Origin: Thermoplasmatota archaeon
GTDB taxonomy: Archaea; Thermoplasmatota; Thermoplasmata; RBG-16-68-12; JAJISG01
Length of the DNA stretch: 12,524 nt
NCBI GenBank assembly: GCA_022848785.1
Contig: JAJISK010000016.1
Coordinates: 1 to 12,524 of the forward strand
Reading direction: 5' to 3'
Numbering within the stretch: the stretch's first letter is position 1; each line of letters begins with the position of its first letter. Positions 1 through 6,547 of the stretch are shown in pieces. Under the pieces are notes generated by a model. That model ran no database searches. It had not been told where the DNA came from and saw nothing but the letters and a program-made list of their open reading frames with translations. The position numbers and the translations under genes are program-made.

Positions 1-487
1 CCAGGACCCGGGCATGGGCTCCCGTCTCCGTGTGGATCTCGCGGCTCACGACGAGGAGATTCCTCTCCAACCTCTTCGCCGCACGCCGAACGGCCTTCAG
101 ATCCAGGGGAGTGAACCGATCTGCCTCGTCCGTTCGGACCCATCCTGCGTTTTCGACCGTCCGGAGAAGGCGGGCCTCCTCGGGGGAGAACCCCTCGACC
201 TGCCAGGGTTCTCGGGCCGAGGCGACACCGGCGACGGCGGGCCAAAGGTGGCGATGGACGAAGGTGACCTTGCCGGAGATGAGCTTCGTCTGCAGGGCCT
301 GCCCGTAGCCTTCCAGTCGCTCCACGACGGCGAAGATGGCGTGGGACTGGGAATGCCCCCACCAGGATCCCTTGACGGGTTCCCCGGTGACCACGGCGGT
401 GACACTGGGCAACAGGGGGTCCACGACGAGGAGGAAACCAAACTCCTCCAGCTACGCGGCGGCCGCATCGAAGAAACCTTCGCTCAC
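1..487 (-). CDS. Uncharacterised protein with G-S-W-W-x-H motif; 3' end cut by window; in-frame amber codon
   Basis: The frame is open from GTG 487 to the window edge except for one TAG at 454-452 (codon 12). After the TAG it reads L-E-E-F-G-F-L-L-V-V-D-P, then the segment GEPVKGSWWGH, a K-V-T-F-V-H-R-H-L-W-P block, and near the edge S-R-E-I-H-T-E-T-G-A-H-A. From memory these features belong to a family of uncharacterised archaeal and bacterial proteins; I know no function. The GTG is supported by a GGGGAGGA Shine-Dalgarno 6 nt upstream and by a GTGA overlap with the methyltransferase stop, which implies translational coupling. TAG is one transition from CAG (Gln), and the protein-like sequence continues across it, so a point nonsense mutation, an assembly error or stop-codon recoding are all possible. 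A restart at GTG 424 would avoid the TAG but lacks a well-spaced Shine-Dalgarno. The coding identity is fairly sure; whether the gene is functional is not. Confidence 0.7.
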
Positions 488-1185
488 TCCAGGTCCTCCC
501 CGTCTGGACCGAGTCCTCCGCCTGGCCCAGCGGACTTCCGGGCAATGACCCCGACTTCGGTGAGGAACCCTCGCCAGAAGTGGTTCGACGCCAGGGTTTC
601 GAGGCCCGTCTCACCGATTTCCCGGACGAGGAGGTCCTCCGACAGAGGCACTTCGTCGGAGTAGAGCCAGACGTTCATTCCTTCCGCCAATCGCCTCCAG
701 AACCGATAGGAGAGGGTCGGAGTGGGCGCGTACACGATGCAGTAGCCCCCGGGACGCGTTCGGTCGGCATGCAGGCGTAGCAACCGCTTTCGATCCGACG
801 TCTCGAAGTGCTCCACCAATCCCGCGCTATGGACGAGGTCGAACCGCTCTTCCAGGGGGAGGTCCAGCACATCCTCCTGAAGGAAGGCCTTCTCGCAACG
901 GACGCCGTCCAGGGTCCGTCTCGCGGTCTGCAGCATCGAGCCGTTGGAATCGACGAGGGTGATCCTTCGGATGGGGAGCGACGCACACAGGCGAAGCATG
1001 GTGTAGCCTGTCCCCGCCCCCAGTTCCAGAACGGAGATGGGGCCGGAGAAGTTGGCGCGCCGAAGAAGGTCCCGATACCCCCGATACATCAAGTCCAGGA
1101 AGAGCCAACGGACGAGAGGATTGGAAGGGGTGTAGCTGGCGTACCGATCCCAGTCCGAGGACGGCCCCCGCTCCATCCCATCCAT
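484..1185 (-). CDS. Class I SAM-dependent methyltransferase
   Basis: This is a 233-residue cytoplasmic protein with a Rossmann-fold methyltransferase core. Motif I is VLELGAGTG (residues 52-60). The acidic residue that usually binds the SAM ribose is D79 in I-T-L-V-D-S-N, and a QEDVLDLP stretch (about 103-110) matches the adenine-side acidic motif. A post-motif HSAGLVEHF and a P-G-G-Y turn complete the fold. The N-terminus, WDRYASYTP, resembles small-molecule methyltransferases of the UbiE/Methyltransf_11 type, but the substrate cannot be read from sequence. ATG 1185 is chosen because GAGGGAAGG lies just upstream and a TATA-like CTTTATG is centred 39 nt upstream. A second in-frame ATG at codon 4 is the alternative. 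The gene overlaps the following minus-strand gene by 2 nt and probably shares its transcript. It is divergent from the MFS gene. Confidence 0.88.
   Translation of the reverse strand: MDGMERGPSSDWDRYASYTPSNPLVRWLFLDLMYRGYRDLLRRANFSGPISVLELGAGTGYTMLRLCASLPIRRITLVDSNGSMLQTARRTLDGVRCEKAFLQEDVLDLPLEERFDLVHSAGLVEHFETSDRKRLLRLHADRTRPGGYCIVYAPTPTLSYRFWRRLAEGMNVWLYSDEVPLSEDLLVREIGETGLETLASNHFWRGFLTEVGVIARKSAGPGGGLGPDGEDLE
494..501 (-). promoter_or_regulatory. Shine-Dalgarno deciding the GTG 487 start
   Basis: The minus strand reads GGGGAGGA, then 6 nt, then GTG. The site lies inside the last codons of the upstream methyltransferase gene. It is the main evidence that translation starts before the in-frame TAG at 454-452. 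Confidence 0.65.
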
Positions 1186-1220
1186 CGCCTTCCCTCGGAA
1201 CCGCGAAGTTGGGCTTGGGG

Positions 1221-1230
1221 CATAAAGCTA
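1221..1230 (-). promoter_or_regulatory. TATA-like box for the methyltransferase operon
   Basis: The minus strand reads TAGCTTTATG here, centred about 39 nt before ATG 1185. This would place the transcript start about a dozen nt before the start codon, leaving room for GAGGGAAGG. The rest of the 173-bp divergent spacer (1186-1358) shows no clear TATA for the MFS gene; TTAGCTAC near 1319-1326 is a weak candidate. Confidence 0.4.
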
Positions 1231-1358
1231 GGCGTCGGGAGAAGGCCGCGTTCTCTTACCTCTCGACCGGTAAATCTTGCCGCCGGTTTCCCTGCGGTCC
1301 ACGATCTTGCCTTCATCGTTAGCTACTTTGTGGAGGTTCCACTGCACGGCCTACCGTC

Positions 1359-2726
1359 ATGGCGTCGGGCACGCAGCCCCCCGGACCCCGGGGCGTCGAG
1401 GACGTCCTTCGCGAGACCGGTTTCACCCGGTTTCACCGAAAGGTCTTCTTCATCACGGGCTTCGCCTGGACCTTCGTCGCCTTCGAGATCATCCTCATCA
1501 GCCTCGTGCTGCCCGCGATCGGCGCGGAGTTTGGGATCTTTGACCTGGCCACCTTCGCCCCCACGGACCCCCTCCAATATGGGGCCATCGTGTCGGCTAC
1601 CCTCTTGGGGTCGTTCCTGGGAAGCATCTCCCTGGGGAGGGCGTCCGACCGACTCGGACGCCGGAATCTGTTCCAAGTCAGCGTCGTAGTCTACTCGATC
1701 TTCACCGCCCTGACCGCCCTTTCCGTCAACCCAGGGAGCCTGTTTGCCTTCCGACTCCTGGCTGGCCTCGGCCTGGGCGGCATCCTCGTCATCGACCCGC
1801 CGATCCTATCGGAATTTCTCCCGCCGCAGAGCCGAGGCCGCTACATGGTCCTCCTGGATTTCTTCTGGCCCGTGGGGTTCCTCCTAGCCATCGGCTTCTG
1901 GTACCTCTTCATCATTCAGCTCGAAGGGGCCTGGCGCCTCCTCTTCCTGGCCGCGGCCTTTCCCGCTTTCATCGCGTACATCTTTCGACGTCGGGTGCCT
2001 GAGAGCCCGTACTATCTCGCTCGCCAGGGGCGACTCGACGAGGCGGCGGAGGTCCTGCGAGAGGCCGGGGCCAGCGTGAGCGCTGGCGACCTGCAGAAGG
2101 AGCAGGCGGTGCCCCGCGCCCCCTTCCGGGCCCTATTCCAAGGGAGGCTGTTGCGCCGGACCGGGGTCACCATAGGTGTGTGGATCGCCCTCAACTTCAG
2201 CTACTACGGCCTTTTCCTATGGCTCCCCCCGGTCCTGGCCCAGTTCGGCGTGGTCGACTTCAGTACCCCAGAGGTCCTGGCGTACTTCCTCATCGTGTCC
2301 GCCCTCGCGCAGTTTCCCGGCTATTTTGCCTCGATGATCCTCGTGGATCGGTGGGGACGAAAGCGGACCCTCGCCCTTTTCCTCACCCTGGGCGGCATCA
2401 GCGGCTACATCTTCGCGACCGCAGGGGACTTCTATACCCTCATTCTCGGGCTGATCTTCGTGAGCTTCTTCAACCTCGGCGCCTGGGGGGCCGTCTACCC
2501 CTACACCTCCGAACTGTTCCCCACACAGTACCGGGCCACGGGCTTCGGAGTGGCCGAAGGGGTGGGGAAGGTCACCGCGATTCTCGCGCCCCTGGTCTTT
2601 GCCACCCTGCTCACGTCCACAGGGGGGGTTGTCTGGCCTCTCACGTTGGTGGCCCTCCTGATGCTCATCGGGGGCGTCATTGTCGGGGCGTTCGGCCCCG
2701 AAACGAAAGGCCAGCCCTTCGTCTGA
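1359..2726 (+). CDS. Major facilitator superfamily transporter (sugar-porter/AAHS-like)
   Basis: This 455-residue protein has about 12 hydrophobic segments, the usual MFS size. The conserved loop between helices 2 and 3 is GRASDRLGRR (D97, G100, R101, R102), and its repeat in the second half is VDRWGRKR (D330). P214-E-S-P after helix 6 and a C-terminal P-E-T-K-G-Q-P-F (447-454) are hallmarks of the sugar-porter and aromatic-acid/organic-cation branches. It should be a proton-coupled or facilitated carrier in the cytoplasmic membrane. The substrate is not identifiable; the neighbouring CoA-transferase makes an organic acid a reasonable guess. ATG 1359 gives a 28-residue hydrophilic N-terminus before helix 1. 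No good Shine-Dalgarno lies upstream (GGAGG at 1332-1336 is too far), so initiation may be leaderless or the start may differ slightly. Confidence 0.88.
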   Translation: MASGTQPPGPRGVEDVLRETGFTRFHRKVFFITGFAWTFVAFEIILISLVLPAIGAEFGIFDLATFAPTDPLQYGAIVSATLLGSFLGSISLGRASDRLGRRNLFQVSVVVYSIFTALTALSVNPGSLFAFRLLAGLGLGGILVIDPPILSEFLPPQSRGRYMVLLDFFWPVGFLLAIGFWYLFIIQLEGAWRLLFLAAAFPAFIAYIFRRRVPESPYYLARQGRLDEAAEVLREAGASVSAGDLQKEQAVPRAPFRALFQGRLLRRTGVTIGVWIALNFSYYGLFLWLPPVLAQFGVVDFSTPEVLAYFLIVSALAQFPGYFASMILVDRWGRKRTLALFLTLGGISGYIFATAGDFYTLILGLIFVSFFNLGAWGAVYPYTSELFPTQYRATGFGVAEGVGKVTAILAPLVFATLLTSTGGVVWPLTLVALLMLIGGVIVGAFGPETKGQPFV

Positions 2727-2752
2727 GCGAGCTCCAGTGGCGGCGCGGCGGC

Positions 2753-2759
2753 CTTTATC
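2753..2759 (+). promoter_or_regulatory. TATA box for the CoA-transferase gene
   Basis: CTTTATC is centred at 2756, 28 bp before ATG 2784, in the 57-bp gap after the MFS stop. This spacing predicts a transcript starting at or very near the ATG, that is, a leaderless mRNA. It supports ATG 2784 over TTG 2772 and separate expression from the MFS gene. Confidence 0.5.
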
Positions 2760-2783
2760 CGTCGGGAGGGATTGGCCGCGCCT

Positions 2784-3995
2784 ATGGGTCCACTGGCGGG
2801 CATCCGGGTCCTCGACCTGTCGCGGGTTCTGGCGGGACCGTTCTGTTCCATGGTCCTCGGGGACCTGGGAGCCGACATCATCAAGGTAGAGCCTCCCGAG
2901 GGGGACCTGACCCGTGCCTGGGGGCCGCCGTTCCTGCAGGGGGAGAGCGGTTACTACCTCAGCCTCAATCGCAACAAGCGGAGCCTCTGCCTCGACCTCC
3001 GCCAGGAGGCGGCGGCCGGCGTCCTCCGACGCCTCGTCCCAACCTGCGACGTCGTCCTCGAGAACTTCCGGCCCGGGGTGGCGGAGCGACTCGGAATCGG
3101 ATACGAACAGGCTAGGACGTGGCGGGAGGATGTCATCTACTGCTCCATCAGCGGGTACGGCCAGGACGGTCCCTATCGGGATCGGCCGTCCTTCGACATT
3201 GTCCTCCAGGCCCTCGGGGGTTTCATGAGCATCACGGGGGAGGAGGACCGACCTCCCGTCCGCATCGGCGTGGCGATCGCGGACATCGGGGCGGGGCTCT
3301 ACGCGGCCCTCGCCATTCTCGCCGGGCTGTGGAGACGGGCGCAGACGAAGGAAGGGACCTACCTCGATGTGTCCATCCTCGATGGTCACGTCTCCTGGCT
3401 CACCTACATGGCCCAGGCATATTTCCTCGGAGGCCAGGCGCCCGGGAAACTGGGTTCGGCCCATCCTCACATCGTCCCCTACCAGGCCTTCCCCACGGCG
3501 GACGAGCCGATCGTGGTGGCCGCCGCCAACGAGAGGTTCTGGCGCGGGCTCTGCAGGGCCCTCGACCTGACGGACCTGGCCGGACACGCGGACTACGCCT
3601 CCAATGCGCTCCGTGTGGAACATCGGGAAGACCTGGTGGAACGCCTCAGCGATCGATTGCGGGAACGCGGTCGAGACGAATGGCTCGCCGCCCTAGAGGC
3701 GGAAGGGGTGCCTGCCGCCCCCGTCCAGGACCTTCGTCAGGTCTTCGAGGATCCCCAGATCCAACATCGCGGCATGGTTCAGGAGGTCCCCCACCCACGT
3801 TTGGGGGACATTCAGCAGCTCGCCTTTCCTCTCCGTGCCTCGGCCTGGATCCCGGACACCCCCCGGGCCCCTCCTCTGAAGGGAGAGCATACACGGGAGA
3901 TCCTGCGAGAAGCCGGATATCCGGAGAGGGAGATTGAAACGCTCGTGAAGGCGCGTGTCGTCACCTATCCCCCGGAAGAGGAGGGACGGAAGTAG
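2784..3995 (+). CDS. Family III CoA-transferase (CaiB/BaiF type)
   Basis: The product is 403 residues, typical for the family. It moves CoA between carboxylic acids through an enzyme-bound acyl anhydride. The N-terminus GIRVLDLSRVLAGPF and the L-G-D-L-G-A-D-I-I-K-V-E-P stretch form the diagnostic CoA-binding region. ENFRPGV and SGYGQDGPYRDRPSFD follow; D138 in the last motif aligns by pattern with the catalytic aspartate of formyl-CoA transferase. HPHIVPYQAF (227-236) matches the second-domain signature. Donor and acceptor acids are unknown: members act on oxalate/formate, carnitine, bile acids, succinate/malate, mesaconate and others. TTG 2772 would add four residues, but a GGGAGGG ends only 1 nt before it, and the TATA box fits ATG 2784 better. 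It lies downstream of the MFS gene in the same direction, suggesting uptake and activation of an organic acid. Confidence 0.9.
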   Translation: MGPLAGIRVLDLSRVLAGPFCSMVLGDLGADIIKVEPPEGDLTRAWGPPFLQGESGYYLSLNRNKRSLCLDLRQEAAAGVLRRLVPTCDVVLENFRPGVAERLGIGYEQARTWREDVIYCSISGYGQDGPYRDRPSFDIVLQALGGFMSITGEEDRPPVRIGVAIADIGAGLYAALAILAGLWRRAQTKEGTYLDVSILDGHVSWLTYMAQAYFLGGQAPGKLGSAHPHIVPYQAFPTADEPIVVAAANERFWRGLCRALDLTDLAGHADYASNALRVEHREDLVERLSDRLRERGRDEWLAALEAEGVPAAPVQDLRQVFEDPQIQHRGMVQEVPHPRLGDIQQLAFPLRASAWIPDTPRAPPLKGEHTREILREAGYPEREIETLVKARVVTYPPEEEGRK

Positions 3996-4022
3996 GCTGG
4001 AGTCGGCGGGACGAAGGCAGGC

Positions 4023-4187
4023 TCAGTCCTCGTCCGCCTTCTTCGTCTCGAGGACGACGTTCTTGACCGAAGGCGACTCCTTGTCGTCCTCGTCGATGTA
4101 GGTGAGGTACCCCGATCCGACGTTGAGGTGAACGAGGCTTACGCCCTTCTTCACGTCGACCAGAGTCCTCTCACTCTTTCGCTTCAT
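4023..4187 (-). CDS. Small hypothetical protein, 54 residues
   Basis: This minus-strand frame runs from ATG 4187 to TGA 4023. It starts MKRKSERTLVDVKKG, has a central hydrophobic/aromatic stretch (S-L-V-H-L-N-V-G-S-G-Y-L-T-Y-I), and ends in a very acidic and lysine-rich tail (K-K-A-D-E-D). No signal peptide, membrane helix or cysteine motif is visible, and I do not recognise the family. Evidence that it is real: a strong TATA box (TTTTTAAATA) about 35 nt upstream, a compositionally sensible soluble protein, and otherwise no gene in the 298-bp gap between the CoA-transferase stop and the next start. A GGGGAG about 15 nt upstream is too distant to be a convincing Shine-Dalgarno. It converges with the CoA-transferase gene (27-bp gap) and is divergent from the MocA-XdhC-YHS gene. 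Confidence 0.6.
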   Translation of the reverse strand: MKRKSERTLVDVKKGVSLVHLNVGSGYLTYIDEDDKESPSVKNVVLETKKADED

Positions 4188-4216
4188 AAATCGCACACAA
4201 AGCTCCCCTTTCGGGC

Positions 4217-4228
4217 CTATTTAAAAAG
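4217..4228. promoter_or_regulatory. Strong TATA box, possibly bidirectional
   Basis: CTATTTAAAAAG reads CTTTTTAAATAG on the other strand, so both orientations resemble an archaeal TATA box. On the minus strand it is about 35 nt before ATG 4187. On the plus strand it would put a transcript start near 4246-4250, giving a leader of about 45 nt carrying the GGGAGG before GTG 4294. The minus-strand use is well supported; plus-strand use is inference, since archaeal promoter direction depends on the flanking BRE, which I cannot judge here. Confidence 0.55.
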
Positions 4229-4278
4229 TCGAGGGCGAGAATCACTGCTGACAATCAAGTTCGAGGGCGGCCCGTCCC

Positions 4279-4285
4279 AGGGAGG
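4279..4285 (+). promoter_or_regulatory. Shine-Dalgarno before GTG 4294
   Basis: AGGGAGG is followed by 8 nt and GTG 4294, textbook spacing. It argues for the longer start of the MocA-XdhC-YHS fusion rather than ATG 4369 or 4372, before which only a weaker GAGGCGG is present. Confidence 0.5.
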
Positions 4286-4293
4286 CAACAAAA

Positions 4294-6018
4294 GTGCAAG
4301 GCTTAACAACGAACCCGCGCTTGATACGAAAGGCGAGTGTACCGAAAGACCGCGAGGCGGATCGTCGCATGATGTCCGCGATCATCCTGGCCGCAGGGAC
4401 CTCATCGCGCATGGGGCGCCCCAAACCGCTGCTGGAGGTGGGAGGTCAGAGGCTCCTCGAGCGAGTGCTCGAGGCCGTGCAACATTCCACCGCCGAGGAG
4501 ATCGTCGTGGTCCTGGGGAGCGACGCGGACCGGGTCCTCAAGGAGGTCCCCCTCGACGGCGTGAACGTGGTCGTCAACGAGCGTTACCCTGAGGGGATGA
4601 GCACCTCGATACGGGCGGGAATCCGATCCTTATCGTCGGAAGCCGAGAGCGCCCTGGTTGTGCTGGGAGACCAGCCCTTCTTCCGGTCGGAGACCCTCGA
4701 CGCCCTGGGCAAGCAATGGAAGGCCACCGGCGCGCCCGTCCTCATCCCCACCTTCCGAGGCGTTCGCGGCAACCCCGTCCTCCTCGACCGCTCTGTCTTT
4801 GGCGATATGCGCGGGATCACGGGCGACCGGGGCTGTCGCAGCATCTTCGGGAACTACGAGGGCGAGATCGTAGAGGTCCCTGTACCCGATCCCGGCGTCC
4901 TGTTGGACATCGATACGGATGAACAGCTAGCGCGCGTCGCACACAACCTGGAAGACGGCGAGGCGCTGGAGACCTTGGCCCTGGAACTTCATCAGGAGGG
5001 CGTGGGGCACCTGCCCGTGGTCGCGCAGGGATCCTCACACTTCGACCGGTCGATCGCCGACGACCCCGTGGACCTGGCCCAGGAACTCCGGCAACGCGGA
5101 GAGCCCTTCGTCCTCGCGACGGTCGTTCGGGCCGTTCGCCCGAGCTCCGGGAAGCCGGGGTTCAAGGCCGTCATTCGGCAAAGCGGCGAGATGACAGGCT
5201 GGATCGGAGGCGCCTGCTCCCAGTCCATCATCGTCGCCGAGGCCCTCGCGGCCATCGAGGCGGGTCGCCCACGCCTCGTCCGCTTCTCCCCCGATCCCTC
5301 GACGCTCCCCCCTCGGGAGGGGGTGAACCAACACCCTATGGTGTGCGAGAGCGGTGGGGAGATGGAGATCTTCTTGGATCCCCAACGCCCCACGCCCCAG
5401 CTCCTCATCGTCGGTGAGTCGCCCCTGGGTCGGGCGCTCACCATCCTCGGTCGCCTCCTGGGCTTTCGAGTGGCCGTCGCGGCCTTGGAGGCCACGCAGG
5501 ACACGCAGCCGGACGCCGATGTGGTCATCGGAGACATGGAGGCGCTGGGGGCGGCAGCGACGCCCTCGACGTACGCCGTGGTGGCTTCCATGGGCCGGTA
5601 CGACGAGACGGCCGTCCGTCAGCTCCTCAACTCGCCCGCACCCTACGTGGGCCTCGTGGCGAGTCGCCAGCGCGCGGACGCGGTCGTCGAAAACCTCCGA
5701 GGCGAAGGCCTCAGCGAGGACTTGCTGGGACGGCTCCGCAATCCGGCCGGCCTCGACCTGGCCGCCGAGACGCAGGAGGAAATCGCGCTCAGCATCATGG
5801 CCGAGATCACCGAGGTCCGCCATCGATCGGGACCCGCGACGGCCGGGGCCCAAGCGACCCCGCCCGTGCGTGAGACGGTGGTGGATGTCGTCTGCGGCAT
5901 GACCGTAGACCCCGCCTCCTCCCTTCATGCCGAGTTCGAGGGGACGAGCCACTACTTCTGCTCCGAGGGCTGCCAGACGCGCTTCGTCAAGGACCCGGCG
6001 TCGTTCCTCGCGCAGTGA
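4294..6018 (+). CDS. Molybdenum-cofactor maturation fusion: MocA-like nucleotidyltransferase + XdhC/CoxI + YHS
   Basis: There are three domains in 574 residues. First (about 27-220), an NTP_transf_3 domain with LAAGTSSRMGRPK (32-44) and LGDQP (124-128), the pattern of MocA, which joins CMP to molybdopterin to form the cytosine dinucleotide used by CODH-type enzymes. Second (about 259-510), XdhC: the N-terminal part has GKPGFKAV and GWIGGACSQS, the C-terminal Rossmann part has IVGESPLGRAL (from about 370) and ends E-E-I-A-L-S-I-M-A-E. XdhC proteins bind the cofactor and help its sulfuration and insertion. Third (about 530-574), a YHS domain with V-V-C-G-M and Y-F-C-S-E-G-C, a probable metal site. 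GTG 4294 is chosen for its Shine-Dalgarno, giving a 25-residue basic extension; ATG 4369 or 4372 begins exactly at the family start and remains possible. It faces the coxMSLG operon tail to tail. Confidence 0.9.
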   Translation: MQGLTTNPRLIRKASVPKDREADRRMMSAIILAAGTSSRMGRPKPLLEVGGQRLLERVLEAVQHSTAEEIVVVLGSDADRVLKEVPLDGVNVVVNERYPEGMSTSIRAGIRSLSSEAESALVVLGDQPFFRSETLDALGKQWKATGAPVLIPTFRGVRGNPVLLDRSVFGDMRGITGDRGCRSIFGNYEGEIVEVPVPDPGVLLDIDTDEQLARVAHNLEDGEALETLALELHQEGVGHLPVVAQGSSHFDRSIADDPVDLAQELRQRGEPFVLATVVRAVRPSSGKPGFKAVIRQSGEMTGWIGGACSQSIIVAEALAAIEAGRPRLVRFSPDPSTLPPREGVNQHPMVCESGGEMEIFLDPQRPTPQLLIVGESPLGRALTILGRLLGFRVAVAALEATQDTQPDADVVIGDMEALGAAATPSTYAVVASMGRYDETAVRQLLNSPAPYVGLVASRQRADAVVENLRGEGLSEDLLGRLRNPAGLDLAAETQEEIALSIMAEITEVRHRSGPATAGAQATPPVRETVVDVVCGMTVDPASSLHAEFEGTSHYFCSEGCQTRFVKDPASFLAQ

Positions 6019-6053
6019 CGAGGCCGGCGGACCGGGGGCTGGGTGAAGGTTCG

Positions 6054-6494
6054 CTACTCGCCTTCCAGCCTGGCGCGGCCGCACTCGAAGAACTCGTTGA
6101 GGCGCTTTTCTACCGTGGACTCCAGCAGACGCGAGCCGACGTTTGCCAGCTTCCCGACAATGTGGGCGTTGGCCCGCCAATGCATCTCGGTGCCCTCCGC
6201 CGTCTCTCTGAGGTCGATCGTCGCGTCCACGTCGACGCCACTGCCCTGACCCTTTCCGTGGGCCTTCACCCGGGCATGGGTGGGCATGGCCACGTCCAGC
6301 ATCTGGACGTCCACGTCGAATGTACCCTTCATGAAGGAGAGGCCCGCTTTGAACACGAGTCGGTGGTGCATCGGATCGAAGATCTCGAGGAGCTCCAGGT
6401 CGGGGACGCAGGGCTCCATCCCATGCGGGTCAAAGAAGGTGGCCCAGACCTTCTCGATCCGCGCGTTGGTGGCAAAGGTTCCCTCAAACTTCAT
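6054..6494 (-). CDS. coxG: CoxG, SRPBCC/START-like CODH accessory protein (operon copy)
   Basis: This 146-residue protein begins MKFEGTFATNARIEKVW, followed by CVPDLELLEIFDP, KAGLSFMKGTFDVDV, a glycine-rich AHGKGQGSGVDVD and VGKLANVGSRLLEST, the standard CoxG pattern of the SRPBCC fold with a hydrophobic cavity. In bacteria, CoxG attaches CODH to the membrane and has been linked to menaquinone delivery. Here the chain ends just after the helix NEFFECGRARLEGE, so the C-terminal linker and membrane-anchor tail found in many bacterial CoxGs is absent. ATG 6494 is chosen because AGGAG lies 5 nt upstream and homologues begin M-x-F-x-G-T-F. It starts 53 nt after the coxL stop and is the last gene of the coxMSLG operon. 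A second copy lies at 11912-12367. Confidence 0.92.
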   Translation of the reverse strand: MKFEGTFATNARIEKVWATFFDPHGMEPCVPDLELLEIFDPMHHRLVFKAGLSFMKGTFDVDVQMLDVAMPTHARVKAHGKGQGSGVDVDATIDLRETAEGTEMHWRANAHIVGKLANVGSRLLESTVEKRLNEFFECGRARLEGE

Positions 6495-6547
6495 ACCGGC
6501 TCCTATTCCGACCTGCAATCCGCTTTCCGGGCCGCCATGCGCGGCCG

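Noticed and set aside
14..664. Plus-strand open frame at the left edge
   Set aside because: The minus strand has the methyltransferase and the GSWWGH-type protein here, with motifs and Shine-Dalgarno support; the plus-strand product is low-complexity.
2217..3623. Long minus-strand open frame (468 codons) opposite the MFS and CoA-transferase genes
   Set aside because: The translation is low-complexity, rich in Glu, Gly, Arg and Pro, without a recognisable domain. It mirrors two well-supported plus-strand genes, a typical effect of high-GC third positions.
4294..6018. Splitting the fusion into separate mocA, xdhC and YHS genes by frameshift
   Set aside because: The frame is continuous through all domain junctions, with no stop and no internal Shine-Dalgarno plus start at the boundaries.
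5035..6180. Minus-strand open frame opposite the XdhC and YHS domains
   Set aside because: It has shadow composition (many Arg, Gly, His) and no motif, and runs into the true coxG end in another frame.
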